Shown here one piece after another: positions 1-8,096 of a stretch of DNA of 30,174 nucleotides. The stretch lies in the NCBI RefSeq assembly GCF_900544955.1, contig NZ_UQXD01000028.1, forward strand, positions 1 through 30,174, given 5' to 3'. This DNA comes from an uncultured Oscillibacter sp. (GTDB lineage: Bacteria; Bacillota; Clostridia; Oscillospirales; Oscillospiraceae). Both the position numbers and the translations under genes were made by a program. The notes below the pieces were generated by a model. That model was not told the origin of the DNA, searched no databases, and saw only the letters and a program-made list of their open reading frames with translations. Numbering within the stretch: position 1 is the stretch's first letter; each line of letters opens with the position of its first letter.

Positions 1-245
1 TGCGGGGCGCCTGGCGGCGCCTGGCCGGGGAACTGCCCCTCTCGGAGGGGGACCGGGCGGTGGTGGCCGCCCTGGGGGACGACTTGCAGGGCGACGAGGA
101 GCAGGTCTGCCGGGCGCTGGCCCTGGCGGCCTCGGAGCTGGAGCGGAGCAGGGAGCGGCTGGAACAGGACCGGCAGGCGGAGGAGAAGCGGACCACGGCG
201 CTCTGTTTTTCCTCGGCGGCGCTGCTGGTGATTTTGCTGATTTGA
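1..245 (+). CDS. spoIIIAB: Stage III sporulation protein AB, 3' end
   Basis: Partial gene cut by the window edge; the reading frame is open from base 3 and stops at 245, leaving about 80 C-terminal residues. The visible part has a charged amphipathic stretch rich in Leu, Glu and Arg (SELERSRERLEQDRQAEEK) followed by a terminal hydrophobic segment (CFSSAALLVILLI). That tail is typical of SpoIIIAB. The family belongs to the SpoIIIA-SpoIIQ channel linking mother cell and forespore. Identity rests on this tail plus its position directly ahead of spoIIIAC. The N-terminal half and spoIIIAA lie outside the window. Confidence 0.88.
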   Translation, partial: RGAWRRLAGELPLSEGDRAVVAALGDDLQGDEEQVCRALALAASELERSRERLEQDRQAEEKRTTALCFSSAALLVILLI

Positions 246-255
246 GGGACGCGGT

Positions 256-450
256 ATGGATGTGGATTTGATTTTCAAGATCGCCGCCATCGGGATTCTG
301 GTGGCGGTGCTGAACCAGCTGCTGGTGCGCTCCGGCCGGGAGGAGCAGGCCATGATGACCACCCTGGCGGGGCTGGTGGTGGTGTTGATGATGATGGTGC
401 AGGAGATCAGCGACCTGTTCGATCTCATCAAAACGCTGTTCCGGTTTTAG
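256..450 (+). CDS. spoIIIAC: Stage III sporulation protein AC
   Basis: A 64-residue protein with two hydrophobic segments (about residues 5-24 and 34-50) joined by a short polar loop (VRSGREEQ). Size and layout match SpoIIIAC, a small integral membrane component of the mother-cell-to-forespore feeding-tube apparatus. The ATG lies 7 nt after GAGGG at 244-248. It follows spoIIIAB by 10 nt and is separated from spoIIIAD by 2 nt, as expected for translational coupling in this operon. Confidence 0.95.
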   Translation: MDVDLIFKIAAIGILVAVLNQLLVRSGREEQAMMTTLAGLVVVLMMMVQEISDLFDLIKTLFRF

Positions 451-452
451 CC

Positions 453-842
453 GTGGCGGAGATCGTCCAGGTGACGGCCCTGTGCGTAGTGGGGGCGCTG
501 CTGGCGCTGGTGGTGAAGCGGGGCAGCCCGGAGAGCGCCCTGCTGCTGGCCTTGGCGGCCACGATGCTGGTGCTGGCGTTTTTGCTGGAGGGCCTGGGGG
601 AGCTGACGGCGTTTTTGGAGGAGCTGGGGGAGCGCAGCGGCGTGCCGGCGGTGTTGTTTGTGCCGCTGTATAAGACCGTGGGCATCTCCCTGGTGGTGCG
701 GGTGGGCGGCAGCCTGTGCCGGGACGCGGGGGAGACGGCCCTGGCGGCGGTGGTGGAGACGGCGGGGGCGGTGTGCGCCCTGCTGGCGGCGCTGCCGCTG
801 CTGCGGTCGGTGCTGTCGCTGCTGGTGGAGTTGATGCAATGA
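453..842 (+). CDS. spoIIIAD: Stage III sporulation protein AD
   Basis: A 129-residue polytopic membrane protein starting at a GTG just 2 nt after the spoIIIAC stop. Hydrophobic segments alternate with short acidic loops (EGLGELTAFLEELGERSGV), as in SpoIIIAD, a membrane partner in the SpoIIIA complex. Length matches the usual ~130 residues. The stop codon overlaps the spoIIIAE start (ATGA at 839-842). Its role is taken from the family and gene order; no catalytic motif is expected. Confidence 0.95.
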   Translation: MAEIVQVTALCVVGALLALVVKRGSPESALLLALAATMLVLAFLLEGLGELTAFLEELGERSGVPAVLFVPLYKTVGISLVVRVGGSLCRDAGETALAAVVETAGAVCALLAALPLLRSVLSLLVELMQ

Positions 843-1915
843 AAAAAGTGATCTTACTCATCTTCTTTTTGCTGGTGCTGGCGGGCCGGGCCCAGGCCGC
901 AGCCCTGCCCGGGGAGCTGACGGACGCCCTGCCCAAGGGGGCGGAGGAGCTGCTGGAGGAGGGGGACTTCTCCGGAATCAGCGGCTTTTCCGGCGGCGTC
1001 GCCCGGCTGCTGGAGGGCATCGGCGGCCAGGCGGGGGACATCCTCCGCCAGCGGGTCCGGGGGGCGGCGTCGGTGCTGCTGGTGGTGGTGCTGTGCGGCG
1101 CGGTGGACGGTGCCTTTCTCACCGGCGGGGGGAAGGGCGCGGTGTTTTTGCCCATGGCGGGGGCGCTGTCCATCACGCTTTTGACCGTGGGGAGCCTGGA
1201 CTCCCTCATGGGGCTGGGCAGGCAGACCATCCAGGAGCTGTCCGTGTTCTCCCGGGCGCTGCTGCCCACCCTGGCGGCGGCCACAGCCGCTGCGGGGGGC
1301 GTGGGCACCGCCACGGTCCAGCAGGTGACCACCGTGTTTTTGGTGGACCTGCTGGTGAGCCTGATCCGGGAGCTGCTGCTGCCGCTGGTGTACCTCTACA
1401 TCGGGGTACTGGCGGCCTCGGCGGCGCTGCCGGAGAACCGGCTGGGGGCTCTGGCGGAGGGGCTGAAAAAACTGGTGACCTGGGCGCTGACCACCGCGCT
1501 GCTCCTCTTCACCGTCTATCTCTCCGTGGCCCGGATCATCACCGGCGCCGCCGACGCCGCGGCGGTGAAGGTGACCAAGGCCGCCATCTCCGGTGCGGTG
1601 CCGGTGGTGGGAGGCATCATCGCGGAGGCGGCGGACACGGTGCTGGCGGGGGCGGGGCTGCTGAAAAACACCATCGGCATCTTCGGCACCCTGGCCATTC
1701 TGGCGGGGTGCGCCTACCCCTTTTTGCAGCTGGGCATCCAGTACCTCCTCTACAAGCTGACGGCCTTCCTGGCCGCCGCCCTGGGGGCGCCCCAGCTGTG
1801 CAAGCTCATCGACGGCCTGGGCGGCGCCTTCGGGCTGGTGCTGGGGATGACCGGCAGCTGCGCGCTGCTGCTGCTGATCTCCGTGCTGTCCTCCGTGGCG
1901 GCGGTGGTGCCGTGA
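839..1915 (+). CDS. spoIIIAE: Stage III sporulation protein AE
   Basis: A 358-residue multi-spanning membrane protein. The ATG at 839 overlaps the spoIIIAD stop and opens a classical signal peptide (MKKVILLIFFLLVLAGRAQA), which fixes this start against an upstream in-frame extension to 716. Many hydrophobic segments follow, with a conserved-looking central region (ALLPTLAAATAAAGG). SpoIIIAE is the permease-like membrane component of the SpoIIIA channel needed for late forespore gene expression. The stop overlaps the spoIIIAF start (TGATG at 1913-1917). Confidence 0.95.
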   Translation: MKKVILLIFFLLVLAGRAQAAALPGELTDALPKGAEELLEEGDFSGISGFSGGVARLLEGIGGQAGDILRQRVRGAASVLLVVVLCGAVDGAFLTGGGKGAVFLPMAGALSITLLTVGSLDSLMGLGRQTIQELSVFSRALLPTLAAATAAAGGVGTATVQQVTTVFLVDLLVSLIRELLLPLVYLYIGVLAASAALPENRLGALAEGLKKLVTWALTTALLLFTVYLSVARIITGAADAAAVKVTKAAISGAVPVVGGIIAEAADTVLAGAGLLKNTIGIFGTLAILAGCAYPFLQLGIQYLLYKLTAFLAAALGAPQLCKLIDGLGGAFGLVLGMTGSCALLLLISVLSSVAAVVP

Positions 1916-2397
1916 TGGCGGCGCTGCGGGAGTGGCTCACCTCGGTGGTGGTGGTGTCCATGCTGCTGTCCGTGGCGCAGCTGCTGGTCCCGGAGGGGAC
2001 GCTGCGCAAAATCGCCTCCTTCACCGGCGGGCTGGTGCTGCTGGCGGCGCTGCTGCGGCCGGTGCTGGGGGCGGATCTGGGGCGGCTGCGGCTGGATTTG
2101 TCGGATTACCGGGAGGCGGTGGAGCAGCGGCAGGCGGAGCTCTCGGAGGAGAGCGGCGCGGAGATGGCGGAACTCATAGCCGCGCGGACAGAGGCATATA
2201 TATCGGAGGAAGCCGTCCGGCTGGGGGCGGCGGTGACGGTCCGGGTGGAGACGGAGGCGGGGGCGGACGGCGTGCCCGTCCCCGTGGGGGCGGTGCTGAC
2301 GGGCCCGCGGTCCCAGGCGCTTTCGGACTACATGGCAAACCAGCTGGGCATCCCCGTGGAGAGGCAGGTATGGCAGGATGGGAACGATGAAAACTGA
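1915..2397 (+). CDS. spoIIIAF: Stage III sporulation protein AF
   Basis: A 160-residue protein with two N-terminal membrane segments (WLTSVVVVSMLLSVAQLLV and a second around residues 33-48) and then a soluble, charged C-terminal domain. This is the SpoIIIAF layout; the soluble domain has a ring-building fold in characterised homologues. It is shorter than the ~200 residues of B. subtilis. The start overlaps the spoIIIAE stop. The 3' end overlaps the spoIIIAG start region by about 20 nt, keeping the operon fully coupled. Confidence 0.93.
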   Translation: MAALREWLTSVVVVSMLLSVAQLLVPEGTLRKIASFTGGLVLLAALLRPVLGADLGRLRLDLSDYREAVEQRQAELSEESGAEMAELIAARTEAYISEEAVRLGAAVTVRVETEAGADGVPVPVGAVLTGPRSQALSDYMANQLGIPVERQVWQDGNDEN

Positions 2398-2896
2398 AGG
2401 AGTGCGAAAGCTATGGGACAGGTACAAATACGCGGTCTTAGTGGTGCTGATCGGCGCCGGGCTGCTGCTATGGCCGAGTGGGACCGGCGGTACGGCGCCC
2501 GCCTCCCGGGGGACGGCGGCACCGGCTCAGGCGGTCCAGGACATCCGGGGCGAGATGGAGGAGATTCTGGGGACCATCAGCGGTGTGGGTCAGGTGAAGG
2601 TGATGCTGACGGTGGATACCGATGGCGAGCGGCAGCTGGCCCTGGATACGGAGCTGAGCTACAGCGGGGACACCGCCGCGCCGACGGACTACTCCCGCAA
2701 GTCCGAGACCGTCTTGCTGGATGGGGACGACGGGGACGAGACGGTGGTGACCCGGACGCTGTATCCCACCTACCGGGGGGCGCTGGTGGTGTGCCAGGGC
2801 GGAGACCGGGCGGAGGTCCGTCTGGCGGTGACGGAGGCGGTGGCGGCGCTGACCGGGCTTTCCGCAGACCGCATCACAGTGGCAAAATGGCAGTGA
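2378..2896 (+). CDS. spoIIIAG: Stage III sporulation protein AG
   Basis: A 172-residue protein with one N-terminal membrane anchor (YAVLVVLIGAGLLLW, about residues 18-32), a Gly/Ala/Ser-rich linker, and a soluble domain starting DIRGEMEEILGTISGVGQV. That phrase is typical of SpoIIIAG, which forms the large ring in the intermembrane space during engulfment. The start is ambiguous: ATG at 2378 or, three codons on, ATG at 2387. It is shorter than the ~230-residue B. subtilis protein. It precedes spoIIIAH by 23 nt. Confidence 0.93.
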   Translation: MGTMKTEGVRKLWDRYKYAVLVVLIGAGLLLWPSGTGGTAPASRGTAAPAQAVQDIRGEMEEILGTISGVGQVKVMLTVDTDGERQLALDTELSYSGDTAAPTDYSRKSETVLLDGDDGDETVVTRTLYPTYRGALVVCQGGDRAEVRLAVTEAVAALTGLSADRITVAKWQ

Positions 2897-2919
2897 TTAT
2901 CTGGAGGAGGAGAGGACCT

Positions 2920-3483
2920 ATGGGCGCAAGATTCAAACGGAACGCGGTAGTGGCCACCATGGCGGTGCTGGTGTGCGCGGCGGTGGCGCTGAACTGGAAA
3001 TTCACCGGGGAGCAGGCGGCGGAGCAGGTGGAGCAGACCGGCAGCAAAATCCTGGGGGAGGCGGCGCTGGTCAGCGGCCAGGAGGGGGAGAGCGACGCCC
3101 CGATGGACGAGACGGCGGTGTACACCGGATCGGACTACTTTGCCTCCGCCCGGCTGACCCGCCAGCAGGCGCGGGACAGCGCCATCACCCTGCTGCAGGA
3201 GGCGGCGGAGCAGAAGGACGCGGACCAGACCCTGGCCAACGAGGCCTCGGAGGGCATCCAGGTGCTGGCAGGCTATACTCTGAAGGAGGCCCAGATTGAA
3301 AACCTGGTCACTGCCAAGGGGTACAAGGACTGCGTGGCCTTCCTGGGGGACGGGGGCATCAGCGTGGTGGTGTCCACGGACAGCGGGGAACTTACCGGGG
3401 AGGATGTGGCCAAGATCACGGACATCGCCATGTCGGAGACGGGCCTTCCCGCCAGCGGCGTGAAGATCATGGCCGCAAATTAG
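2920..3483 (+). CDS. spoIIIAH: Stage III sporulation protein AH
   Basis: A 187-residue protein with an N-terminal anchor (VVATMAVLVCAAVALNW), a linker, and a conserved block SDYFASARLTRQQARDSA. This block marks SpoIIIAH, the mother-cell protein that docks with forespore SpoIIQ and has a YscJ/FliF-like ring fold. The ATG at 2920 follows a strong GGAGGAGGAGAGG site; an upstream in-frame extension from 2413 is an overlap shadow of spoIIIAG. It is the last gene of the operon, and a new promoter follows immediately. Confidence 0.95.
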   Translation: MGARFKRNAVVATMAVLVCAAVALNWKFTGEQAAEQVEQTGSKILGEAALVSGQEGESDAPMDETAVYTGSDYFASARLTRQQARDSAITLLQEAAEQKDADQTLANEASEGIQVLAGYTLKEAQIENLVTAKGYKDCVAFLGDGGISVVVSTDSGELTGEDVAKITDIAMSETGLPASGVKIMAAN

Positions 3484-3486
3484 CTG

Positions 3487-3515
3487 TTGTAATTTCAGGG
3501 TCGGCATGGTACAAT
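3487..3515 (+). promoter_or_regulatory. Predicted sigma-A promoter for yqhY-nusB
   Basis: TTGTAA (3487-3492), 17-nt spacer, TACAAT (3510-3515). It lies just after the spoIIIAH stop, so yqhY and nusB can be expressed independently of the sporulation operon. Confidence 0.7.
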
Positions 3516-3568
3516 ATTCAAAAATAATCGCTTTTACCAAGGATACCAAGAATAAGGAGAATCACGTC

Positions 3569-3958
3569 ATGGCTGAAAGCAAGGAATACATGACCCTGCC
3601 GGAGGAAAACGGCAGCATCAATATCTCCGAGGAGGTCATCGCCGCCATCGCCGTGGGCGCTGTGCGGGAGGTGGAGGGTGTCTCCGGCATGATGACCAAC
3701 CTGGGCGGCAGCGTTACGGACCTGATGAACAACAAGAAAAACGCCCAGAAGGGCGTCCGCGGCGTGAAGATCGACATGACCGGTGCCGCGCTGCGGCTGG
3801 ACCTGTACCTGACGGTGCAGTACGGCAGCCCCATCCCCGAGGTGGCGGAGAACGCCCAGAAGGCCGTGGCCTCCTCCGTGGAGGCGATGACGGGCTGTCC
3901 GGTGGAGGCCGTCAACATCCACGTGGGCGGCGTGACCCTGGCGGAGAGCCGGACCTGA
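3569..3958 (+). CDS. yqhY: Asp23/Gls24 family envelope stress response protein (YqhY-like)
   Basis: A 129-residue protein of the Asp23/Gls24 family. Visible family features are INISEEVIAAIAVGAVREVEGV near the N-terminus and a central beta-rich block (RLDLYLTVQYG) ending in VNIHVGGV. The start at 3569 is chosen because AAGGAG at 3554-3559 sits 9 nt upstream; the frame is open back to 3506. In Bacillus the same gene, yqhY, sits just before nusB and is linked to fatty-acid/acetyl-CoA carboxylase control. That role is knowledge of the family, not visible here. Confidence 0.9.
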   Translation: MAESKEYMTLPEENGSINISEEVIAAIAVGAVREVEGVSGMMTNLGGSVTDLMNNKKNAQKGVRGVKIDMTGAALRLDLYLTVQYGSPIPEVAENAQKAVASSVEAMTGCPVEAVNIHVGGVTLAESRT

Positions 3959-3992
3959 GACTGGAACGAGAGAGAAAAGGACGAATTGTAAT

Positions 3993-4442
3993 ATGGTACG
4001 GAACACCGCGCGGGAAATCGCCATCCATCTATCCTATGAGCTGAGCTTTACCGACAAGCCCATCGACGCCCTGCTGGACGAGCGGCTGACGGAGGAGACC
4101 TTCTCCACCCTGTCGGCGGAGGACCCCATCTACGCCGAAGTACCCAATGCCAAGCAGGAGGCGTATATCCGGCGGCTGGTAAAAGGGGTGGACACCCACG
4201 CGGCGGAGCTGGATGGCTATATCGCCAAGTACGCCAAGGGCTGGAGCTTCGCCCGCATCCCGCTGGTGGCCTCCGCCATCATGCGGGTGGCCATGTACGA
4301 GATTTTGTACATGCCGGACATTCCCAACGGCGCCGCCATCAACGAGGCGGTGGAGATCGCCAAGAAGTACGAGACGCCGGAGACGGTGAAGTTCATGAAC
4401 GGCATCCTGGGCAGCTTTGTGCGCCAGGAGCTCCCCCAGTAA
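3993..4442 (+). CDS. nusB: Transcription antitermination factor NusB
   Basis: A 149-residue all-helical protein. The N-terminus (TAREIAIHLSYELSF) and C-terminal block (PNGAAINEAVEIAKKY, then FMNGILG) are the NusB signatures. NusB binds boxA RNA with S10 (NusE) and supports rRNA antitermination. The gene follows yqhY by 34 nt. A strong hairpin plus T-run at 4451-4501 closes the transcript. In Bacillus folD would come next; here xseA does, after an intergenic repeat. Confidence 0.96.
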   Translation: MVRNTAREIAIHLSYELSFTDKPIDALLDERLTEETFSTLSAEDPIYAEVPNAKQEAYIRRLVKGVDTHAAELDGYIAKYAKGWSFARIPLVASAIMRVAMYEILYMPDIPNGAAINEAVEIAKKYETPETVKFMNGILGSFVRQELPQ

Positions 4443-4450
4443 ACAAATTG

Positions 4451-4501
4451 GGCAGAGCGGGGCGCGGCGGGGGGACCGCCGTCCTCCGGCTCTGCCTTTT
4501 T
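4451..4501 (+). terminator. Intrinsic terminator after nusB
   Basis: GGCAGAGC (4451-4458) pairs with GCTCTGCC (4489-4496), enclosing a second GC stem (CGGCGG/CCGCCG), and is followed by TTTTT (4497-4501). Confidence 0.85.
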
Positions 4502-4513
4502 CTATGGCCGGGA

Positions 4514-4639
4514 GGTCGGGGCGGACAGGCCCTCCCCGGTGCGCAGCCCCCCGTCCCGCCCCCGTGGGGCGGAATCCCGTCGTCCCCGCCCGACGGCGGC
4601 ATCTCCCGTCCCCGCGCTGTGCGCGGACTCCCCCCGACC
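4514..4639. repeat. Dispersed palindromic intergenic repeat, copy A
   Basis: The nusB-xseA gap contains a 36-nt core (4592-4627) starting GACGGCGGCATC and ending GTGCGCGGA. It matches a second intergenic copy at 15389-15424 at 33 of 36 positions by eye. Outer arms GGTCGGGG (4514-4521) and CCCCGACC (4632-4639) are inverted repeats, so the unit can fold into one long hairpin. No coding capacity is supported. I see no convincing promoter for xseA between the nusB terminator and 4699. Confidence 0.6.
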
Positions 4640-4698
4640 CCGCGCCGCTGCGCGAACCAGGCCGCTCTCCCCAACGGGCAGAACAAGGAGGTCCCCCA

Positions 4699-5913
4699 AT
4701 GGAACACCACATCTTCGGCGTCACCGAAGTCAACAACCTGGTCAAGCTCCTGCTGGACAACGAGCCCATGCTCCAGTCCGTCTCCGTCCGGGGGGAACTG
4801 TCCAATTATAAAATGTATCCATCCGGGCATCATTACTTTACCCTGAAGGACCCGGAGGGCGCCCTGCGCTGCGTGATGTTCAAAAGCGCCGCCGGGAAGC
4901 TGCGCTTCCGCCCGGAAAACGGCATGAAGGTGGTGGTCTCCGGCCGCATCACCGTGTTTCCCCGGGACGGGGCCTACCAGCTCTACTGCAACACCCTCAT
5001 CCCCGAGGGGGCGGGGGATCTGGCGGTGGCCTTCGAGCAGCTGAAGGCCAAGCTCTACGATGAGGGCCTCTTCGCCCCGGAGCACAAAAAGCCCCTGCCG
5101 CCCTATCCGGAGCGCATCGCCATCGTCACCTCCTCCGCCGGGGCGGCGGTCCACGACATGATCCGCATTCTCCGGCGGCGGTATCCCATCGCCAAGGTGG
5201 TGCTCCTGCCCGTCCGGGTCCAGGGGGCGGAGGCCCCGCCGGAGATCGCCGGGGCCATCCGCTATGCCGACCGCTGGAAGATCGGCGATGTCATCATCAC
5301 CGGCCGGGGCGGCGGTTCCATGGAGGATCTGTGGGCCTTCAACGACGAGCGGGTGGCCCGGGCCATCTACGAGTGCGCCACCCCCGTCATCTCCGCCGTG
5401 GGCCATGAGCCGGACGTGACCATCGCGGACTTTGTGGCGGACGCCCGGGCCTCCACCCCCTCCAACGCGGCGGAGATCGCCGTGCCGGACCAGGCGGAGC
5501 TGCTGCGATGGCTCCGGGGAGCGGGGGAGCGGATGAAGCAGAGCGAGACCGCCCGGCTGGCGGCCCTGCGCACCCGGCTGGACACCCTGGCCCGCAAGCG
5601 GTGCATGACGGACCAGTTGGCCTTTGTCCAGGATAAGCGGATGGAGCTGGTCCATGTCCAGCAGCGGCTGGGGGACCTGTCCGGTGCCCTGGTGGGGCGG
5701 AAGCGGCAGCGCTTCGCCGCCCTGGCGGCGTCTCTGGACGCCCTGAGCCCGCTGGCCGTGCTGGGCCGGGGCTATGCCGTGGCCCGGGGGAAAACGGGGG
5801 CCATTTTGAAGAGCTGGCGGGACGTGGCGCCGGGAGACCGGGTGTCCGTCACCCTGGGAGAGGGCGGCTTCACCGCCGCCGTGGACAAGCCGTTTGAGGA
5901 GGAACACAGATGA
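4699..5913 (+). CDS. xseA: Exodeoxyribonuclease VII large subunit
   Basis: A 404-residue protein. An N-terminal OB-fold domain binds single-stranded DNA (first ~100 residues, with LSNYKMYPSGHHYFTLKD). The catalytic domain carries ITGRGGGSMEDLWAFND and SAVGHEPDVTIADFVADARA, both XseA signatures, followed by a coiled-coil C-terminus. With XseB it degrades single-stranded DNA to oligonucleotides. The start at 4699 follows AAGGAGG; the frame is open upstream to 4417 through the repeat, but that stretch does not look coding. It overlaps xseB by 4 nt (ATGA). Confidence 0.97.
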   Translation: MEHHIFGVTEVNNLVKLLLDNEPMLQSVSVRGELSNYKMYPSGHHYFTLKDPEGALRCVMFKSAAGKLRFRPENGMKVVVSGRITVFPRDGAYQLYCNTLIPEGAGDLAVAFEQLKAKLYDEGLFAPEHKKPLPPYPERIAIVTSSAGAAVHDMIRILRRRYPIAKVVLLPVRVQGAEAPPEIAGAIRYADRWKIGDVIITGRGGGSMEDLWAFNDERVARAIYECATPVISAVGHEPDVTIADFVADARASTPSNAAEIAVPDQAELLRWLRGAGERMKQSETARLAALRTRLDTLARKRCMTDQLAFVQDKRMELVHVQQRLGDLSGALVGRKRQRFAALAASLDALSPLAVLGRGYAVARGKTGAILKSWRDVAPGDRVSVTLGEGGFTAAVDKPFEEEHR

Positions 5914-6146
5914 GCGGAAAAAAACAGACCTTTGAGCAGCAGCTCCAGCGCCTGGAGGAGATCGTGGCGGTGCTGGAGAAGGGGGACGCCCAACTGGCGG
6001 ACTCCCTGGCCCTCTTTGCGGAGGGGACCAAGCTGATCGCCGCCTGTTCCAAGGAGCTGGACCAGGCGGAGCAGCAGGTGGTGAAGCTGATGAAGGGCCC
6101 CGACGGCACTCCGGTGGAGCTGCCCTTCGGGGAAGAGGAGGACTGA
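5910..6146 (+). CDS. xseB: Exodeoxyribonuclease VII small subunit
   Basis: A 78-residue helical protein with the family pattern FEQQLQRLEEIVAVLE, then LADSLALFAEGTKLI and a C-terminal coil. It is the small subunit that binds XseA in excess. The start overlaps the xseA stop. The stop is 1 nt from the ispA start, so xseA-xseB-ispA is one transcript, a widespread arrangement in Gram-positive bacteria. Confidence 0.97.
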   Translation: MSGKKQTFEQQLQRLEEIVAVLEKGDAQLADSLALFAEGTKLIAACSKELDQAEQQVVKLMKGPDGTPVELPFGEEED

Positions 6147-6147
6147 C

Positions 6148-7029
6148 ATGGACCAGACTGCGTTTGACGCCCGGTACGACGCCTGCCGCCGGGCGGTGGA
6201 GACCTACCTGGCGGGGCTGTTTGCGGACAAGGAGACCCACTGGGCGGACCTGTACGAGGCGATGTGCTACAGCCTCCTGGCGGGGGGAAAGCGCATCCGC
6301 CCGGTGCTGACGCTGGAGTTTGCCCGGCTGTGCGGACTGCCGATGGAGGCGGCCCTGCCGGTTGCCTGCGCCCTGGAGCTGGTCCACACCTACTCCCTGA
6401 TTCACGACGACCTGCCCTGCATGGACGACGACGACCTCCGCCGGGGCAAGCCCACCAACCACAAGGTCTACGGCGAGACCCTGGCCGTTCTGGCAGGGGA
6501 CGCCCTCCAGCCGGAGGCCTACCGGCTGATTTTGACCGCCCCCGGCCTGACGGCGGAGGCCCAAGCCGCCTGCGCGCTGCTGCTGGCGGAGGCCTCCGGC
6601 GCCGACGGCATGGTGGCGGGCCAGGTGCTGGACACCCTTCACGCCCCCCGGACGGAGGCGGAGTTGACGGAGGTCCACCGGCTGAAAACCGGGGCCATGA
6701 TGGCCGGGGCCTGCAAGATGGGGGTGGCCGCCGGCGGCGGCGGCGCCGAGGCTCTGGCGGCGGCGGAGGACTACGCCCTCCAGCTGGGGCTGGCCTTCCA
6801 GATCCGGGACGACGTGCTGGACGTGGTGGGGGACGAGGCCACCTTCGGCAAGCCCATCGGCTCCGACCGGGAGGAGGGGAAGGCCACCTTCGTGGACCTT
6901 CTGGGCCTGGAGGGCTGCGAGGCGGCGGTGGAGGCCGCCACGGCCCGGGCCAAGGCCGCGGTGGCGGACCTGGACGATGACGGCTTCCTTCGCTTCCTGG
7001 CGGACAGCCTGGCCCGGCGGAAGCTGTAA
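6148..7029 (+). CDS. ispA: Polyprenyl (farnesyl/geranylgeranyl) diphosphate synthase
   Basis: A 293-residue trans-isoprenyl diphosphate synthase that condenses IPP with allylic diphosphates. Visible motifs are GGKRIR (46-51), the first Asp-rich motif DDLPCMD (87-93) and the second DDVLD (221-225). Length and the xseB neighbour support the ispA-type (C15) enzyme; exact chain length cannot be read from sequence alone. dxs, supplying the same pathway, lies 2.4 kb downstream beyond the OLE locus. A terminator follows at 7043-7073. Confidence 0.95.
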   Translation: MDQTAFDARYDACRRAVETYLAGLFADKETHWADLYEAMCYSLLAGGKRIRPVLTLEFARLCGLPMEAALPVACALELVHTYSLIHDDLPCMDDDDLRRGKPTNHKVYGETLAVLAGDALQPEAYRLILTAPGLTAEAQAACALLLAEASGADGMVAGQVLDTLHAPRTEAELTEVHRLKTGAMMAGACKMGVAAGGGGAEALAAAEDYALQLGLAFQIRDDVLDVVGDEATFGKPIGSDREEGKATFVDLLGLEGCEAAVEAATARAKAAVADLDDDGFLRFLADSLARRKL

Positions 7030-7042
7030 CAGGTTTTCCCGC

Positions 7043-7073
7043 GGCGGGGGCGCAAGCCCCCGCCTGTTTTTTT
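7043..7073 (+). terminator. Intrinsic terminator after ispA
   Basis: A perfect 9-bp stem GGCGGGGGC/GCCCCCGCC with a GCAA loop (7052-7055), then TGTTTTTTT. Confidence 0.93.
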
Positions 7074-7105
7074 GCCCGGCCAGAGGGCCGCTGGAAAAGT
7101 TCCCA

Positions 7106-7134
7106 TTGTCTGGCGCATCCCGGCGTGGTATATT
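7106..7134 (+). promoter_or_regulatory. Predicted sigma-A promoter of the dehydrogenase gene
   Basis: TTGTCT (7106-7111), 17-nt spacer, TATATT (7129-7134), 34 nt before the start codon at 7169. It makes this gene independent of ispA. Confidence 0.75.
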
Positions 7135-7168
7135 GGAGGTATCAACTATCTGAGGAGGAATCCGATCT

Positions 7169-8089
7169 ATGTCAAAGTGTAAAGTCGGCGTCGTGGGCAC
7201 CGGCGTCATGGCCACCGGCACCGTGGTGCTGCTGATCTGCAACCGCTATCCCGCGGTGATGTACGGCCGCTCGGAGGAGAGCTGTGAGAGGGGCGTCCGG
7301 ACCGTCCACGAGAGCCTGGACGACATGATTGCCGCCGGCGTCCTGACGGCGGCGCAGAAGGAGAAGGCGCTGACCTACCTGACCACCGCCACGTCCTACG
7401 CCGCCCTGGCGGACTGCGCCTTCGTCATCGAGTCCACCGCCGAGACCATCGAATCCAAGCGGGAGGTGATGGGCCATCTGGAGGAGGTCTGCCCGCCGGA
7501 GACCATCCTCAGCTCCACCACCTCCGCCATCTCCGCCAACGAGATCGCCCAGACCCTTCTCCACAAGGAGCGGTTCATGGTGGCCCACTCCTGGAACCCG
7601 CCTCACCTGGTGCCCCTGGTGGAGATCGTCAAGAGCGCCCACACCTCTCAGGAGGCCGTGGACAAGGAGGTGGCCCTGCTGGAGGACCTGGGCCGGGTGC
7701 CGGTGGTGCTGAAGAAGGACGCCCCGGGCTTCATCGGCAACCGCCTCCACCACGCCCTGTTCCGGGAGGCGGAGTACATCATCCAGGAGGGAATTGCCGA
7801 CGCTGAAGCCGTGGACAAGACCTTCCTCTACTCCATCGGCCAGCGGTACAGCTCCATCGGCCCCATGGAGTACTGGGACCACATCCCCGTGACGCTGCAG
7901 ACCAATATTCAGACGTATCTCTTCCCCCATCTGTGCAACGCGGACAAGCCCGGTACGCTGCTGACGGACAAGGTTGCCACCGGGAAGGACTTGTACGACT
8001 GGACGCCGGAGCGGACGGAGGACTACGAGCTGCGCAAGCGCAAGCCCTTCTATCGCTTCACCACGGTGAAGCTGGAGGACGAGGAATAA
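7169..8089 (+). CDS. 3-hydroxyacyl-CoA dehydrogenase family protein
   Basis: A 306-residue NAD-dependent dehydrogenase. The N-terminal Rossmann motif is VGTGVMATG (residues 9-17). The catalytic His lies in AHSWNPPHLVPLVEIV (His140, with Glu152), and Asn191 lies in GFIGNRLHHALFREA. NPPHLVPLVE resembles the carnitine/L-gulonate 3-dehydrogenase branch more than butyrate-pathway 3-hydroxybutyryl-CoA dehydrogenase (usually HFFNP), so the substrate is left open. It has its own promoter and terminator and sits between ispA and the OLE RNA locus, where it is unrelated in pathway to both neighbours. No frameshift or missing key residue is seen. Confidence 0.85.
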   Translation: MSKCKVGVVGTGVMATGTVVLLICNRYPAVMYGRSEESCERGVRTVHESLDDMIAAGVLTAAQKEKALTYLTTATSYAALADCAFVIESTAETIESKREVMGHLEEVCPPETILSSTTSAISANEIAQTLLHKERFMVAHSWNPPHLVPLVEIVKSAHTSQEAVDKEVALLEDLGRVPVVLKKDAPGFIGNRLHHALFREAEYIIQEGIADAEAVDKTFLYSIGQRYSSIGPMEYWDHIPVTLQTNIQTYLFPHLCNADKPGTLLTDKVATGKDLYDWTPERTEDYELRKRKPFYRFTTVKLEDEE

Positions 8090-8096
8090 GGCATCC

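Noticed and set aside
4393..7242. Very long open frame (949 codons) on the minus strand opposite xseA-xseB-ispA
   Set aside because: A by-product of high GC and biased third positions; it is low-complexity, His/Gly/Pro/Arg-rich, and antisense to three certain genes.
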